Shown: one piece after another, positions 7,902 to 16,040 of the stretch
How the letters are laid out: each line of letters begins with the position of its first letter
How positions within the stretch are numbered: the stretch's first letter is position 1
Source of the DNA: an uncultured Roseateles sp.
Lineage (GTDB): Bacteria > Pseudomonadota > Gammaproteobacteria > Burkholderiales > Burkholderiaceae_C
Direction: 5' to 3'
DNA length: 64,000 bases
NCBI RefSeq assembly: GCF_963422335.1
Contig: NZ_OY729424.1
Location: 1,736,001 to 1,800,000 of the forward strand
Program-made: the position numbers and the translations under genes
Notes under the pieces: model-generated
Told to the model about the DNA's origin: nothing
The model's database searches: none
The model's input: the letters and a program-made list of their open reading frames with translations, nothing else

Positions 7902-8420
7902 ATGGCAAAGTTTCAACCCCGCGCGGCCGCTGAAGGCAATGACGACGGTCTGAAAGAGAAGATGATCGCCGTCAACCGCGTCACCAAAGTGGTGAAGGGC
8001 GGTCGTACGCTGAGCTTCGCAGCACTGACCGTGGTCGGTGATGGCGATGGCCGGGTCGGCATGGGCAAGGGCAAGGCCAAGGAAGTGCCGGTTGCGGTGC
8101 AGAAGGCCATGGAGTCGGCTCGCCGCAACATGGTCAAGGTCAGCCTGAAGAACGGCACCATTCACCACATGGTGAAGGGTGAGCATGGCGCAGCCAACGT
8201 GATGATGATGCCGGCCCCCGCCGGTACCGGCATCATCGCCGGCGGCCCGATGCGCGCCGTGTTCGACGTGCTGGGCGTGACCGACATCGTGGCCAAGAGC
8301 CATGGTTCGAGCAATGCCTACAACATGGTGCGCGCCACGCTGGACGCCCTGAAGCACTCGATGACGCCGGCCGACATCGCCGCCAAGCGCGGCAAGTCTG
8401 TTGAAGACATCTTCAACTGA
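7902..8420 (+). CDS. rpsE: Small ribosomal subunit protein S5 (uS5)
   Basis: 172 residues with the N-terminal double-stranded RNA-binding domain (KVVKGGRTLSFAALTVVGDG) and the C-terminal domain ending in AKRGKSVEDI. S5 is at the mRNA entry tunnel with S3 and S4 and influences decoding accuracy; it is a known spectinomycin resistance site. Confidence 0.98.
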   Translation: MAKFQPRAAAEGNDDGLKEKMIAVNRVTKVVKGGRTLSFAALTVVGDGDGRVGMGKGKAKEVPVAVQKAMESARRNMVKVSLKNGTIHHMVKGEHGAANVMMMPAPAGTGIIAGGPMRAVFDVLGVTDIVAKSHGSSNAYNMVRATLDALKHSMTPADIAAKRGKSVEDIFN

Positions 8421-8442
8421 TCGCGGTAGGAAAGAGACCATC

Positions 8443-8625
8443 ATGTCTGAAAAGAAAACCGTCAAGATCAAGCTGGTTCGCAGCCCCATCGGCACCCGCG
8501 AGTCGCATCGTGCGACCGTGGTCGGCCTGGGCCTGCGCAAGCTGAACAGCGAAAGCGTGTTGGAAGACACGCCGGCTGTGCGCGGCATGATCAACAAGAT
8601 CGCCTACCTCGTGAAGGTGCTGTAA
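8443..8625 (+). CDS. rpmD: Large ribosomal subunit protein L30 (uL30)
   Basis: 60 residues from ATG 8443 (MSEKKTVKIKLVRSPIG), with AGGAAAGAG upstream. The length matches bacterial L30; a longer frame from 8401 overlaps rpsE and is not conserved. It lies between rpsE and rplO. Confidence 0.97.
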   Translation: MSEKKTVKIKLVRSPIGTRESHRATVVGLGLRKLNSESVLEDTPAVRGMINKIAYLVKVL

Positions 8626-8651
8626 GCACATCACGAACAGAGGACAAGCAC

Positions 8652-9083
8652 ATGCAACTGAATACCATCAAGCCCGCCTCGGGCTCCAAGCATGCCAAGC
8701 GCCGTGTTGGCCGCGGCATTGGCTCGGGCATCGGCAAGACTGCAGGTCGCGGTCACAAGGGTCAGAAGTCGCGTTCGGGCGGCTACCACAAGGTCGGTTT
8801 CGAAGGCGGTCAAATGCCTTTGCAGCGCCGCCTGCCCAAGCGCGGTTTCAAGTCGATGACGCTGAAGTACAACGCTGAAGTGACGCTGGCTGACCTGGAA
8901 GTGCTGGGCGCTGACGAGGTCGACATGCTGACCCTGAAGCACGCCGGCCTGATCGGCCAGATGACCAAGGTTGTCAAGGTCATCAACACCGGTGCCATCA
9001 CCCGCAAGGTGAAGCTCAGCGGTGTCGGCGCAACGGCAGCGGCCAAGGCCGCGATCGAAGCTGCTGGCGGCTCGTTCGCCTAA
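8652..9083 (+). CDS. rplO: Large ribosomal subunit protein L15 (uL15)
   Basis: 143 residues. The basic glycine-rich N terminus (RRVGRGIGSGIGKTAGRGHKGQKSR in part) threads into 23S rRNA. L15 is a late assembly protein. AGAGGAC precedes the start. Confidence 0.98.
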   Translation: MQLNTIKPASGSKHAKRRVGRGIGSGIGKTAGRGHKGQKSRSGGYHKVGFEGGQMPLQRRLPKRGFKSMTLKYNAEVTLADLEVLGADEVDMLTLKHAGLIGQMTKVVKVINTGAITRKVKLSGVGATAAAKAAIEAAGGSFA

Positions 9084-9123
9084 GGCGCTCGGTCCGATCC
9101 TGCTCTAACGGAACCTGTTCATA

Positions 9124-10434
9124 GTGGCAACCAACGCAAACCAGCTGGCCAAGAGTGGCAAGTTCGGCGACCTACGTCGCCGGCTTGTCTTCCTGCTGCT
9201 GGCTCTGGTGGTGTACCGCATCGGGGCGCATATCCCGGTGCCCGGCATTGACCCGAACCAGCTGCAGCAGCTCTTCAAGGGTCAGCAGGGCGGCATCCTG
9301 AGCCTGGTCAATATGTTCTCGGGTGGCGCGCTGTCGCGCTTCGCCATCTTTGCGCTGGGCATCACGCCCTACATTTCGGCCTCCATCATCATGCAGCTCA
9401 TGAGCTATGTGGTGCCGAGCCTGGAAGCGCTGAAGAAGGAAGGCGAGTCGGGTCGTCGCAAGATCACCCAGTACACGCGCTACGGCACGCTGGGTCTGGC
9501 CCTTTTCCAGGCGCTGAGCATTGCGCTGGCGCTTGAGAGCTCGGCCGGTCTGGTGACCAATCCGGGTTTCAGCTTCCGCATGACGGCCGTGACCAGCCTG
9601 GTGGCTGGCACGATGTTCCTGATGTGGCTGGGTGAGCAGATCACCGAGCGGGGTCTGGGCAACGGTATCTCGATCCTGATCTTTGGCGGTATCGCCGCGG
9701 GTCTGCCGAGCGCCATTGGTGGCTTGCTGGAGCTGGTGCGTACCGGCGCGATGAACGTGGTTTCGGCCATCATCGTGGTCGTCATCGTGTTGGCTGTGAC
9801 CTATGTGGTGGTGTTCGTCGAGCGGGGCCAGCGCAAGATACTGGTGAACTATGCGAAGCGTCAGGTCGGCAACAAGGTGTATGGCGGTCAATCGTCGCAC
9901 CTGCCGCTGAAGCTGAACATGTCGGGCGTGATTCCGCCGATCTTTGCGTCGTCGATCATCCTGCTACCCACGACGATCGTGAGCTGGTTCGCCACCGGTG
10001 AGAGCTTCCGCTGGTTGAAGGACATTGCCGATGCAATGCGCCCCGGCCAACCGATTTATGTGATGTTGTACGCCTCGGCGATCATCTTCTTCTGCTTCTT
10101 TTACACGGCCATGGTGTTCAACAGCCGCGAGACTGCTGACAACCTGAAGAAGAGCGGCGCTTTCATCCCAGGCATTCGCCCGGGTGACCAGACCGCCAGG
10201 CACATTGACAAGATTCTTTCGCGTTTGACCCTGGCCGGCGCCATCTACATCACTGGGGTGTGTTTGCTGCCGGAGTTCCTGACCTTGAAGTACAACGTTC
10301 CCTTCTACTTTGGTGGCACCTCGTTGCTGATCATCGTGGTCGTGACCATGGACTTCTGGGCCCAGGTGCAGTCTTACGTGATGAGCCAGCAGTATGAATC
10401 GCTGCTGAAGAAGGCAAATTTCAAGGCCAGCTAA
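9124..10434 (+). CDS. secY: Preprotein translocase subunit SecY
   Basis: 436 residues from a GTG at 9124. SecY is the ten-helix channel of the SecYEG translocon in the inner membrane. The N-terminal RLVFLLLALVVYRIGAHIPVPG, the plug region, the cytoplasmic loop FVERGQRKI and the C-terminal QQYESLLKKANFKAS are all standard. The position at the end of the spc block is conserved across proteobacteria. Confidence 0.98.
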   Translation: MATNANQLAKSGKFGDLRRRLVFLLLALVVYRIGAHIPVPGIDPNQLQQLFKGQQGGILSLVNMFSGGALSRFAIFALGITPYISASIIMQLMSYVVPSLEALKKEGESGRRKITQYTRYGTLGLALFQALSIALALESSAGLVTNPGFSFRMTAVTSLVAGTMFLMWLGEQITERGLGNGISILIFGGIAAGLPSAIGGLLELVRTGAMNVVSAIIVVVIVLAVTYVVVFVERGQRKILVNYAKRQVGNKVYGGQSSHLPLKLNMSGVIPPIFASSIILLPTTIVSWFATGESFRWLKDIADAMRPGQPIYVMLYASAIIFFCFFYTAMVFNSRETADNLKKSGAFIPGIRPGDQTARHIDKILSRLTLAGAIYITGVCLLPEFLTLKYNVPFYFGGTSLLIIVVVTMDFWAQVQSYVMSQQYESLLKKANFKAS

Positions 10435-10480
10435 GCTGACCTATTTTTAAAACGAAGTAGAACGCAACAGAAACGAAGGC

Positions 10481-10699
10481 ATGGCGAAAGACGACGTCAT
10501 TCAAATGCAAGGCGAGATTCTTGAGAATCTGCCCAATGCAACGTTTCGCGTGAAGCTAGAGAACGGGCATGTTGTTCTCGGCCATATCTCCGGAAAGATG
10601 CGGATGCACTACATTCGCATACTTCCAGGTGACAAAGTGACGGTCGAGTTGACCCCGTACGATTTGAGTCGTGCTCGCATCGTGTTCCGGGCGAAGTGA
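10481..10699 (+). CDS. infA: Translation initiation factor IF-1
   Basis: 72 residues, an OB-fold protein that occupies the A site during initiation. The start is MAKDDVIQMQGEILENLPN. In this order of bacteria a copy lies between secY and rpmJ, as here. Some relatives carry a second infA elsewhere, which cannot be judged from this window. Confidence 0.97.
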   Translation: MAKDDVIQMQGEILENLPNATFRVKLENGHVVLGHISGKMRMHYIRILPGDKVTVELTPYDLSRARIVFRAK

Positions 10700-10757
10700 G
10701 CGTTGTATGAAACCCGGACGCGCAGTAAGCGCTAATGTGAAGGTTTAGGAGCAGACC

Positions 10758-10871
10758 ATGAAAGTTTCGGCATCCGTAAAAGTGATGTGCCGCAATTGCA
10801 AGATCATCCGCCGCAAGGGTGTGGTGCGCGTGATCTGTACCGATCCCCGCCACAAGCAGCGCCAAGGCTGA
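10758..10871 (+). CDS. rpmJ: Large ribosomal subunit protein L36 (bL36), zinc-ribbon form
   Basis: 37 residues, MKVSASVKVMCRNCK to HKQRQG. Cys11, Cys14, Cys27 and His32 form the zinc ribbon, so this is the zinc-binding (C+) version. TTTAGGAGC stands in front of the ATG. It links infA and rpsM. Confidence 0.97.
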   Translation: MKVSASVKVMCRNCKIIRRKGVVRVICTDPRHKQRQG

Positions 10872-10902
10872 TCGCCGCACGACAAGCGAATAGAGGAAGC
10901 AA

Positions 10903-11268
10903 ATGGCACGTATTGCTGGTATCAACATTCCGCCGCAAAAGCACACCGAGATCGGTCTGACTGCGATCTATGGCATTGGCCGTACGACCGCGCAGAAGAT
11001 CTGTGAGACCTGCGGCATCCCGTTCGACAAAAAGGTCAAGGACCTGAACGATTCCGACCTGGAGAAGATCCGGGAAGAAGTCGGTCGCATGACCATTGAA
11101 GGCGATCTGCGTCGCGAGATGTCGATCAACATCAAGCGACTGATGGACCTGGGCTGCTACCGCGGCTTCCGTCATCGTCGTGGTCTGCCGATGCGCGGTC
11201 AACGCACCCGTACGAATGCCCGCACCCGCAAGGGTCCGCGCAAGTCGGGCGCGACCGGCAAGAAGTGA
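10903..11268 (+). CDS. rpsM: Small ribosomal subunit protein S13 (uS13)
   Basis: 121 residues. S13 is in the 30S head and touches the P-site tRNA with its C-terminal tail, here the basic GQRTRTNARTRKGPRK. The helix-two-turns-helix segment YGIGRTTAQKIC is conserved. First S-protein of the alpha block. Confidence 0.98.
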   Translation: MARIAGINIPPQKHTEIGLTAIYGIGRTTAQKICETCGIPFDKKVKDLNDSDLEKIREEVGRMTIEGDLRREMSINIKRLMDLGCYRGFRHRRGLPMRGQRTRTNARTRKGPRKSGATGKK

Positions 11269-11298
11269 TCCGTCGGCATCCACTGAAAGAAGCTCATT

Positions 11299-11703
11299 AT
11301 GGCTAAAGCACCAAATAATTCGGCTGCCCAGCGCGTTCGCAAGAAGGTTCGCAAGAATGTGGCCGACGGCATCGCTCACGTGCATGCATCGTTCAACAAC
11401 ACCATCATCACCATCACGGACCGCCAAGGTGGCGCTCTGTCTTGGGCGTCGAGTGGTGGCCAGGGCTTCAAGGGCTCGCGCAAGTCCACCCCCTTCGCAG
11501 CCCAGGTGGCCGCTGAAGTGGCGGGCCGCGCTGCTCAAGAGCAGGGCATCAAGAACCTGGACGTGCGGATCAAGGGCCCCGGCCCCGGCCGTGAGTCCAC
11601 GGTGCGTGCGCTCGGTTCGCTGGGCATCCGCATCACGTCGATCTCCGACGTGACACCGGTGCCGCACAACGGCTGCCGTCCCCAAAAGCGTCGTCGCATC
11701 TAA
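11299..11703 (+). CDS. rpsK: Small ribosomal subunit protein S11 (uS11)
   Basis: 134 residues. S11 is on the 30S platform near the E site. KKNVADGIAHVHASFNNTIITITD and the C-terminal ISDVTPVPHNGCRPQKRRRI blocks, given in part, are near invariant. Confidence 0.98.
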   Translation: MAKAPNNSAAQRVRKKVRKNVADGIAHVHASFNNTIITITDRQGGALSWASSGGQGFKGSRKSTPFAAQVAAEVAGRAAQEQGIKNLDVRIKGPGPGRESTVRALGSLGIRITSISDVTPVPHNGCRPQKRRRI

Positions 11704-11771
11704 GGCCACCGGCCCTTGATGCAGCGCGTTTGCAGCGTCTCTTCGGGGAAGCGTCTGCACTGATTTCCGGT

Positions 11772-11807
11772 CGCCGGCGGGCACGAGAGTGCCGCGCCGG
11801 CGGTTTT
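11772..11807 (+). terminator. Hairpin with T run between rpsK and rpsD
   Basis: CGCCGGC..GCAC and GTGC..GCCGGCG pair around a GAGA loop and are followed by GGTTTTG. The 198-base gap between rpsK and rpsD is unusually long for this operon. The hairpin may attenuate transcription into rpsD-rpoA-rplQ; no promoter was recognised after it. Confidence 0.5.
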
Positions 11808-11901
11808 GTTGAAGCCCACCGTCTGAGCCCCATAAAAACACCGGCCAGACTCGCGCGCAGTGGCTAACGCCCTCGCGTCAGATTGAATAAGGACACGCAA
11901 A

Positions 11902-12525
11902 GTGGCACGTTATCTAGGCCCCAAGGCCAAACTTTCCCGCCGTGAAGGCACCGACCTGTTCCTGAAGAGCGCCCGTCGCTCGATCGCGGACAAGGCGAAG
12001 ATGGACTCCAAGCCCGGCCAGCATGGTCGTACTTCGGGTCAGCGCACCTCGGACTTCGGTCTGCAACTGCGTGAAAAGCAGAAGGTCAAGCGCATGTATG
12101 GCGTGCTGGAGCGTCAGTTCCGCCGCTACTTCGCCGAAGCCGAGCGCCGCAAGGGCAACACCGGCGCCAATCTGCTGATGCTGCTGGAATCGCGTCTGGA
12201 CAACGTCGTCTACCGCATGGGCTTCGGCTCCACGCGCGCCGAGGCACGCCAGCTGGTTTCGCACAAGGGCATCACCGTGAACGGCGAAGTGGTCAACATC
12301 GCTTCCTATTCCGTGAAGGCTGGCGACGCCGTTGCCGTGCGCGACAAGGCCAAGAAGCAGCTGCGCATCATTGATTCGCTGAAGCTGGCCGAATCGATCG
12401 GTCTGCCCGCCTGGGTGACGGTCGATGCCACCAAGCTGGAAGGCGTCTTCAAGAAGGCTCCGGACCGTGATGAGTTCGGCGCCGAGATCAACGAATCGCT
12501 GATCGTTGAGCTGTATTCGCGTTAA
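11902..12525 (+). CDS. rpsD: Small ribosomal subunit protein S4 (uS4)
   Basis: 207 residues from a GTG at 11902 with AAGGACAC upstream. S4 nucleates 30S assembly and, in E. coli, represses the alpha operon. The N-terminal domain lacks zinc cysteines, and the S4 RNA-binding domain covers about residues 97-160 (ESRLDNVVYRMGFGSTR, then SHKGITVNGEVVNI). Confidence 0.98.
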   Translation: MARYLGPKAKLSRREGTDLFLKSARRSIADKAKMDSKPGQHGRTSGQRTSDFGLQLREKQKVKRMYGVLERQFRRYFAEAERRKGNTGANLLMLLESRLDNVVYRMGFGSTRAEARQLVSHKGITVNGEVVNIASYSVKAGDAVAVRDKAKKQLRIIDSLKLAESIGLPAWVTVDATKLEGVFKKAPDRDEFGAEINESLIVELYSR

Positions 12526-12537
12526 TTGGCTTGGCTG

Positions 12538-12577
12538 ATGCCGACCTCGTTCCTCTGCTGTGGGACGAAGTCGGCAT
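12538..12577 (+). promoter_or_regulatory. Inverted repeat in the rpsD-rpoA intergenic region
   Basis: ATGCCGAC at 12538-12545 pairs with GTCGGCAT at 12570-12577, extended inside by TCGT and ACGA. There is no T run, so it is not a simple terminator. It may be an RNA processing or regulatory structure in the 146-base gap before rpoA. Function unknown. Confidence 0.35.
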
Positions 12578-12671
12578 TTGCCGTTCCTCGTCTGGGGCTG
12601 TGTCCCGCCGCCCCGGTTGGTCCCTCAGCCTTATCGGTGTAACGAACCGAGGGTATTGAAAGAAAGACCTC

Positions 12672-13661
12672 ATGCAAACAAACTTGCTCAAACCCAAAAC
12701 CATCAACGTCGAGCCTCTGGGCGGCCACCGTGCCAAGGTGACGCTGGAGCCGTTTGAACGCGGCTATGGCCACACGCTGGGCAATGCCCTGCGTCGCGTG
12801 CTGTTGTCTTCGATGGTGGGTTATGCGCCGACGGAAGTGACGATTGCCGGCGTGCTGCACGAGTACTCCAACGTTGACGGCGTGCAAGAAGACGTGGTTC
12901 ACATCATGTTGAACCTCAAGGGCGTGGTGTTCCGCCTGCACAACCGCGACGAAGTGACCCTGGTGCTGCGCAAAGAGGGCGAAGGCCCCGTCACCGCCGC
13001 CGACATCCAGACCCCGCACGACGTCGAGATCATCAACCCTGATCACGTCATCGCCCATCTGTCGCAAGGCGGCAAGCTGGACATGCAGATCAAGGTCGAG
13101 AAAGGCCGCGGCTATGTGCCCGGCAGCATGCGCCGTTTCGGCGACGAAGCGACCAAGTCGATTGGCCGCATCGTGCTGGATGCCTCGTTCTCGCCGGTCT
13201 CCCGCGTCAGCTACACGGTCGAAAGCGCTCGCGTCGAGCAGCGCACCGACCTGGACAAGCTGGTCATGGAAATCGTCACCAACGGTGCGATCTCGCCCGA
13301 AGAAGCGATCCGTGCCTCGGCCAAGATCCTGGTCGAGCAGCTGGCCGTGTTTGCTCAGCTGCAAGGCACCGATCTGGTCGATGCCTTCGACCAGCCGCCG
13401 CAGCGCAGCAGCTCGTTCGATCCTATCCTGCTCCGCCCTGTGGACGAGCTGGAACTGACCGTGCGTTCGGCCAACTGCCTGAAGGCCGAAAACATCTATT
13501 ACATCGGCGACCTGATCCAGCGCACCGAGACCGAGCTCTTGAAGACCCCGAATCTGGGTCGCAAGTCGCTCAACGAAATCAAGGAAGTGCTGGCTTCGCG
13601 CGGCCTGACCTTGGGTGCTCGTCTCGAGAACTGGCCGCCCCAGGGCCTCGATAAGCGTTAA
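12672..13661 (+). CDS. rpoA: DNA-directed RNA polymerase subunit alpha
   Basis: 329 residues, full length. The N-terminal dimerisation domain (about 1-235) holds ERGYGHTLGNALRRVLLSS, and the C-terminal domain (about 250-325) holds RSANCLKAENIYYIGDLIQ and the helix-hairpin-helix TPNLGRKSLNEIKEVL that contacts UP elements and activators. AAAGAAAGA precedes the ATG. Confidence 0.99.
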   Translation: MQTNLLKPKTINVEPLGGHRAKVTLEPFERGYGHTLGNALRRVLLSSMVGYAPTEVTIAGVLHEYSNVDGVQEDVVHIMLNLKGVVFRLHNRDEVTLVLRKEGEGPVTAADIQTPHDVEIINPDHVIAHLSQGGKLDMQIKVEKGRGYVPGSMRRFGDEATKSIGRIVLDASFSPVSRVSYTVESARVEQRTDLDKLVMEIVTNGAISPEEAIRASAKILVEQLAVFAQLQGTDLVDAFDQPPQRSSSFDPILLRPVDELELTVRSANCLKAENIYYIGDLIQRTETELLKTPNLGRKSLNEIKEVLASRGLTLGARLENWPPQGLDKR

Positions 13662-13758
13662 TTTTTAAAGATGGATGGGGTGCTGACCAACCCCATCCGG
13701 TGCACCCGGCAGTACCTGATACGGCTGTCGGCGATTATTCAGTGAAAGGAAAAGCACC

Positions 13759-14148
13759 ATGCGTCACGGAAATGGACTCCGCAAACTCAACCGCACCAGC
13801 GCTCACCGCAAGGCGATGCTGCGCAATATGTGCGTCTCGCTGCTGCAGCACGAAGCGATCAAGACCACGGTCCCCAAGGCCAAGGAACTGCGTCGCGTCG
13901 TCGAGCCGCTGATCACCCTGGCCAAGGTCGCGACCGTTGCCAACCGTCGTCTGGCGTTCGATCGCCTGCGCGACCGCGACATCGTCACCAAGCTGTTCAA
14001 CGAACTGGGCCCGCGTTACAACGCACGTCCCGGTGGCTACACCCGCATCCTGAAGATGGGCTTCCGTGTTGGCGACAACGCGCCGATGGCCTATGTCGAG
14101 CTGGTGGATCGTCCTGACGTCGCTGCGACCGAAGGCGAAGAAGCTTAA
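13759..14148 (+). CDS. rplQ: Large ribosomal subunit protein L17 (bL17)
   Basis: 129 residues starting MRHGNGLRKLNRTSAHRKAM, an invariant L17 opening. L17 lies near the tunnel exit. AAAGGAAAAG stands before the start. It is the last gene of the cluster and is followed by a strong terminator. Confidence 0.98.
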   Translation: MRHGNGLRKLNRTSAHRKAMLRNMCVSLLQHEAIKTTVPKAKELRRVVEPLITLAKVATVANRRLAFDRLRDRDIVTKLFNELGPRYNARPGGYTRILKMGFRVGDNAPMAYVELVDRPDVAATEGEEA

Positions 14149-14180
14149 AGCTCAGCGAGCGCTCCGCGCTTGAGACCAGA

Positions 14181-14207
14181 AAGGCCAGCCTCGTGCTGGC
14201 CTTTTTT
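14181..14207 (+). terminator. Rho-independent terminator of the ribosomal protein cluster
   Basis: GGCCAGC at 14183-14189 and GCTGGCC at 14195-14201 form a perfect stem followed by six T residues. It ends transcription 33 bases after rplQ. Confidence 0.92.
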
Positions 14208-14254
14208 CATGTCCGGGCGCCAAACCCGCTGACTGTTTGGCACACTGCGAAGCC

Positions 14255-15181
14255 ATGCAAAAACCTCCCGCGCTATTGAAGATCGAGCACCTCAGCAAGA
14301 GCTTTGGCGCCAACAGGGTCGTCGACGATCTGAGCTTCGAGATTGCGCCGGGCGAGTGCCTGGGCGTGATCGGCCCCAATGGCGCGGGCAAGACCACCAC
14401 CATACGCATGTGCCTGGGCCTGACCGGGCCCGATGGCGGCAGCATCACCGCCTTTGGCCTGCCCATACCGGCGCAAGTGCGCGAAGCCAAGCAGCGCCTG
14501 GGCGTGGTCAGCCAGTTCGACAGCCTGGACCCCGACTTCACCTGCATCGAGAACCTGCGCGTCTATGGCCGCTACTTCGGCCTCAGGCGTGCGGAGATCG
14601 AGGCGCGCATCCCCAAGCTGCTGGAGTTCGCCTCGTTGCAGAGCAAGGCCACGGCCAAACCGGGCGAGCTGTCGGGCGGCATGAAGCGCCGGCTGAGCCT
14701 GGCGCGGGCCCTGATCAACGACCCCGATCTGCTGCTGCTGGACGAACCGACCACCGGCCTGGACCCGCAGGCCCGCCACCTGATGTGGGAGCGGCTGCAG
14801 AACCTCTTGCAGCAGGGCAAATCTATCCTGCTGACCACCCACTTCATGGACGAGGCCGAGCGCCTGTGCGACCGGCTGCTGGTGCTGGACCACGGCCGCA
14901 AGATTGCCGAGGGCCGGCCGCGCGAGCTGATCGCCGCCCATCTGGAGAGCGATGTGGTCGAGGTCTACGGTGATGGCGCTGCGGCAGCGGCCTCGCAGCA
15001 TGCCGGCCTGGCCGAGCGCGTTGAAACCAGTGGTGAAACCCGTTTCTTCTATCTGCGCGAGCCCAAGCCCCTGCTGCAGGCGCTGAGCACCGACCACTCC
15101 ATCCGCTATCTGCACCGCCCCGCGAACCTGGAGGATCTGTTCCTCAAGCTGACCGGCCGCCAGATCCGCGATGAAGCCTGA
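14255..15181 (+). CDS. ABC transporter ATP-binding protein, NodI/DrrA-like
   Basis: 308 residues from the ATG at 14255; a TTG 18 bases earlier is less likely. Walker A GPNGAGKTT is at residues 40-48, the signature is LSGGMKRR and Walker B is LLLLDEPTTGLDP, followed by the His switch in LLTTHFMDEAERLCD. The C-terminal region with LEDLFLKLTGR is typical of ABC-2 exporter ATPases such as NodI and DrrA. It probably energises the permease encoded directly downstream. The substrate is unknown; NodIJ-like pairs are common in non-nodulating Burkholderiales and need not export Nod factors. Confidence 0.93.
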   Translation: MQKPPALLKIEHLSKSFGANRVVDDLSFEIAPGECLGVIGPNGAGKTTTIRMCLGLTGPDGGSITAFGLPIPAQVREAKQRLGVVSQFDSLDPDFTCIENLRVYGRYFGLRRAEIEARIPKLLEFASLQSKATAKPGELSGGMKRRLSLARALINDPDLLLLDEPTTGLDPQARHLMWERLQNLLQQGKSILLTTHFMDEAERLCDRLLVLDHGRKIAEGRPRELIAAHLESDVVEVYGDGAAAAASQHAGLAERVETSGETRFFYLREPKPLLQALSTDHSIRYLHRPANLEDLFLKLTGRQIRDEA

Positions 15182-15198
15182 GGCCTGAGACCCACACC

Positions 15199-15984
15199 AT
15201 GCTCGTATCCGCCTATGCCTTGCCCCGCGTCAGCTGGCGCTTTCTGCCGGTGCTGCAGCGCAATCTGCTGGTCTGGATCAAGCTCGCCGGCCCCAGCATC
15301 CTGGGCAATATCGCCGAACCCCTCATCACCCTGGTCGCCTTCGGCTATGGCCTGGGCGCGATGATCGGCCAGATCGATGGCCTGCCCTACATCCTCTACC
15401 TCGCCTCGGGCAGCATTGCCGTCAGCGCGACGATGGCGGCCAGCTTCGAGGCCTTGTACTCCGCCTTCTCGCGCATGCAGATGCAGAAGACCTGGGAGAG
15501 CATCATGAACGCGCCTGTGTCGCTGGACGACATCGTGTTCGCCGAGATGCTCTGGGCGGCGCTGAAGGCGATGTTCTCGGTGGCCGCCATCCTGATCGTG
15601 CTGTTCGTGATGAATATCAGCCGTGCGCCGACGATGTTGCTGGCGCTGCCGGTGCTGGGCTTTGTCGGCATCACCTTCGCGTCGATGGCCCTCGTCTTCA
15701 ATGCCCTGGCCAAGGGCTACGACTTCTTCACCTACTACTTCACCCTGGTGCTGACGCCGATGACTTTTTTGTCCGGCGTCTATTTCCCTATCAGCCAGAT
15801 GCCCGAGTGGCTGCAGCTGATCGCCCATGTGCTGCCCTTGTCGGCGGCCGTTGAGTTGGTGCGACCGCTGATCATCGGCCAATGGCCCGAGCACTGGCTG
15901 GGTCCGCTGGCCGTGCTCGCTGCCTACGCCGTCGTGGGCTATTACATTGCCCTGGTGCTGACGCGCCGGCGCTTTTTCCGCTGA
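15199..15984 (+). CDS. ABC-2 type transporter permease, NodJ-like
   Basis: 261 residues with six predicted membrane segments, ending with a hydrophobic helix and RRRFF. The QRNLLVWIKLAGPSILGNIAEPLI start and the FSGVYFP-type motif (here TFLSGVYFPISQMPEWLQ) mark the ABC-2 membrane family. It starts 17 bases after the ATPase gene, so the two form a transporter unit in the inner membrane. Substrate not known. Confidence 0.92.
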   Translation: MLVSAYALPRVSWRFLPVLQRNLLVWIKLAGPSILGNIAEPLITLVAFGYGLGAMIGQIDGLPYILYLASGSIAVSATMAASFEALYSAFSRMQMQKTWESIMNAPVSLDDIVFAEMLWAALKAMFSVAAILIVLFVMNISRAPTMLLALPVLGFVGITFASMALVFNALAKGYDFFTYYFTLVLTPMTFLSGVYFPISQMPEWLQLIAHVLPLSAAVELVRPLIIGQWPEHWLGPLAVLAAYAVVGYYIALVLTRRRFFR

Positions 15985-16040
15985 ACCCTTTTCGACAGGC
16001 GGGCCGGAACCAATCCGACCGTCTCACTGTCTGCCGTCCT

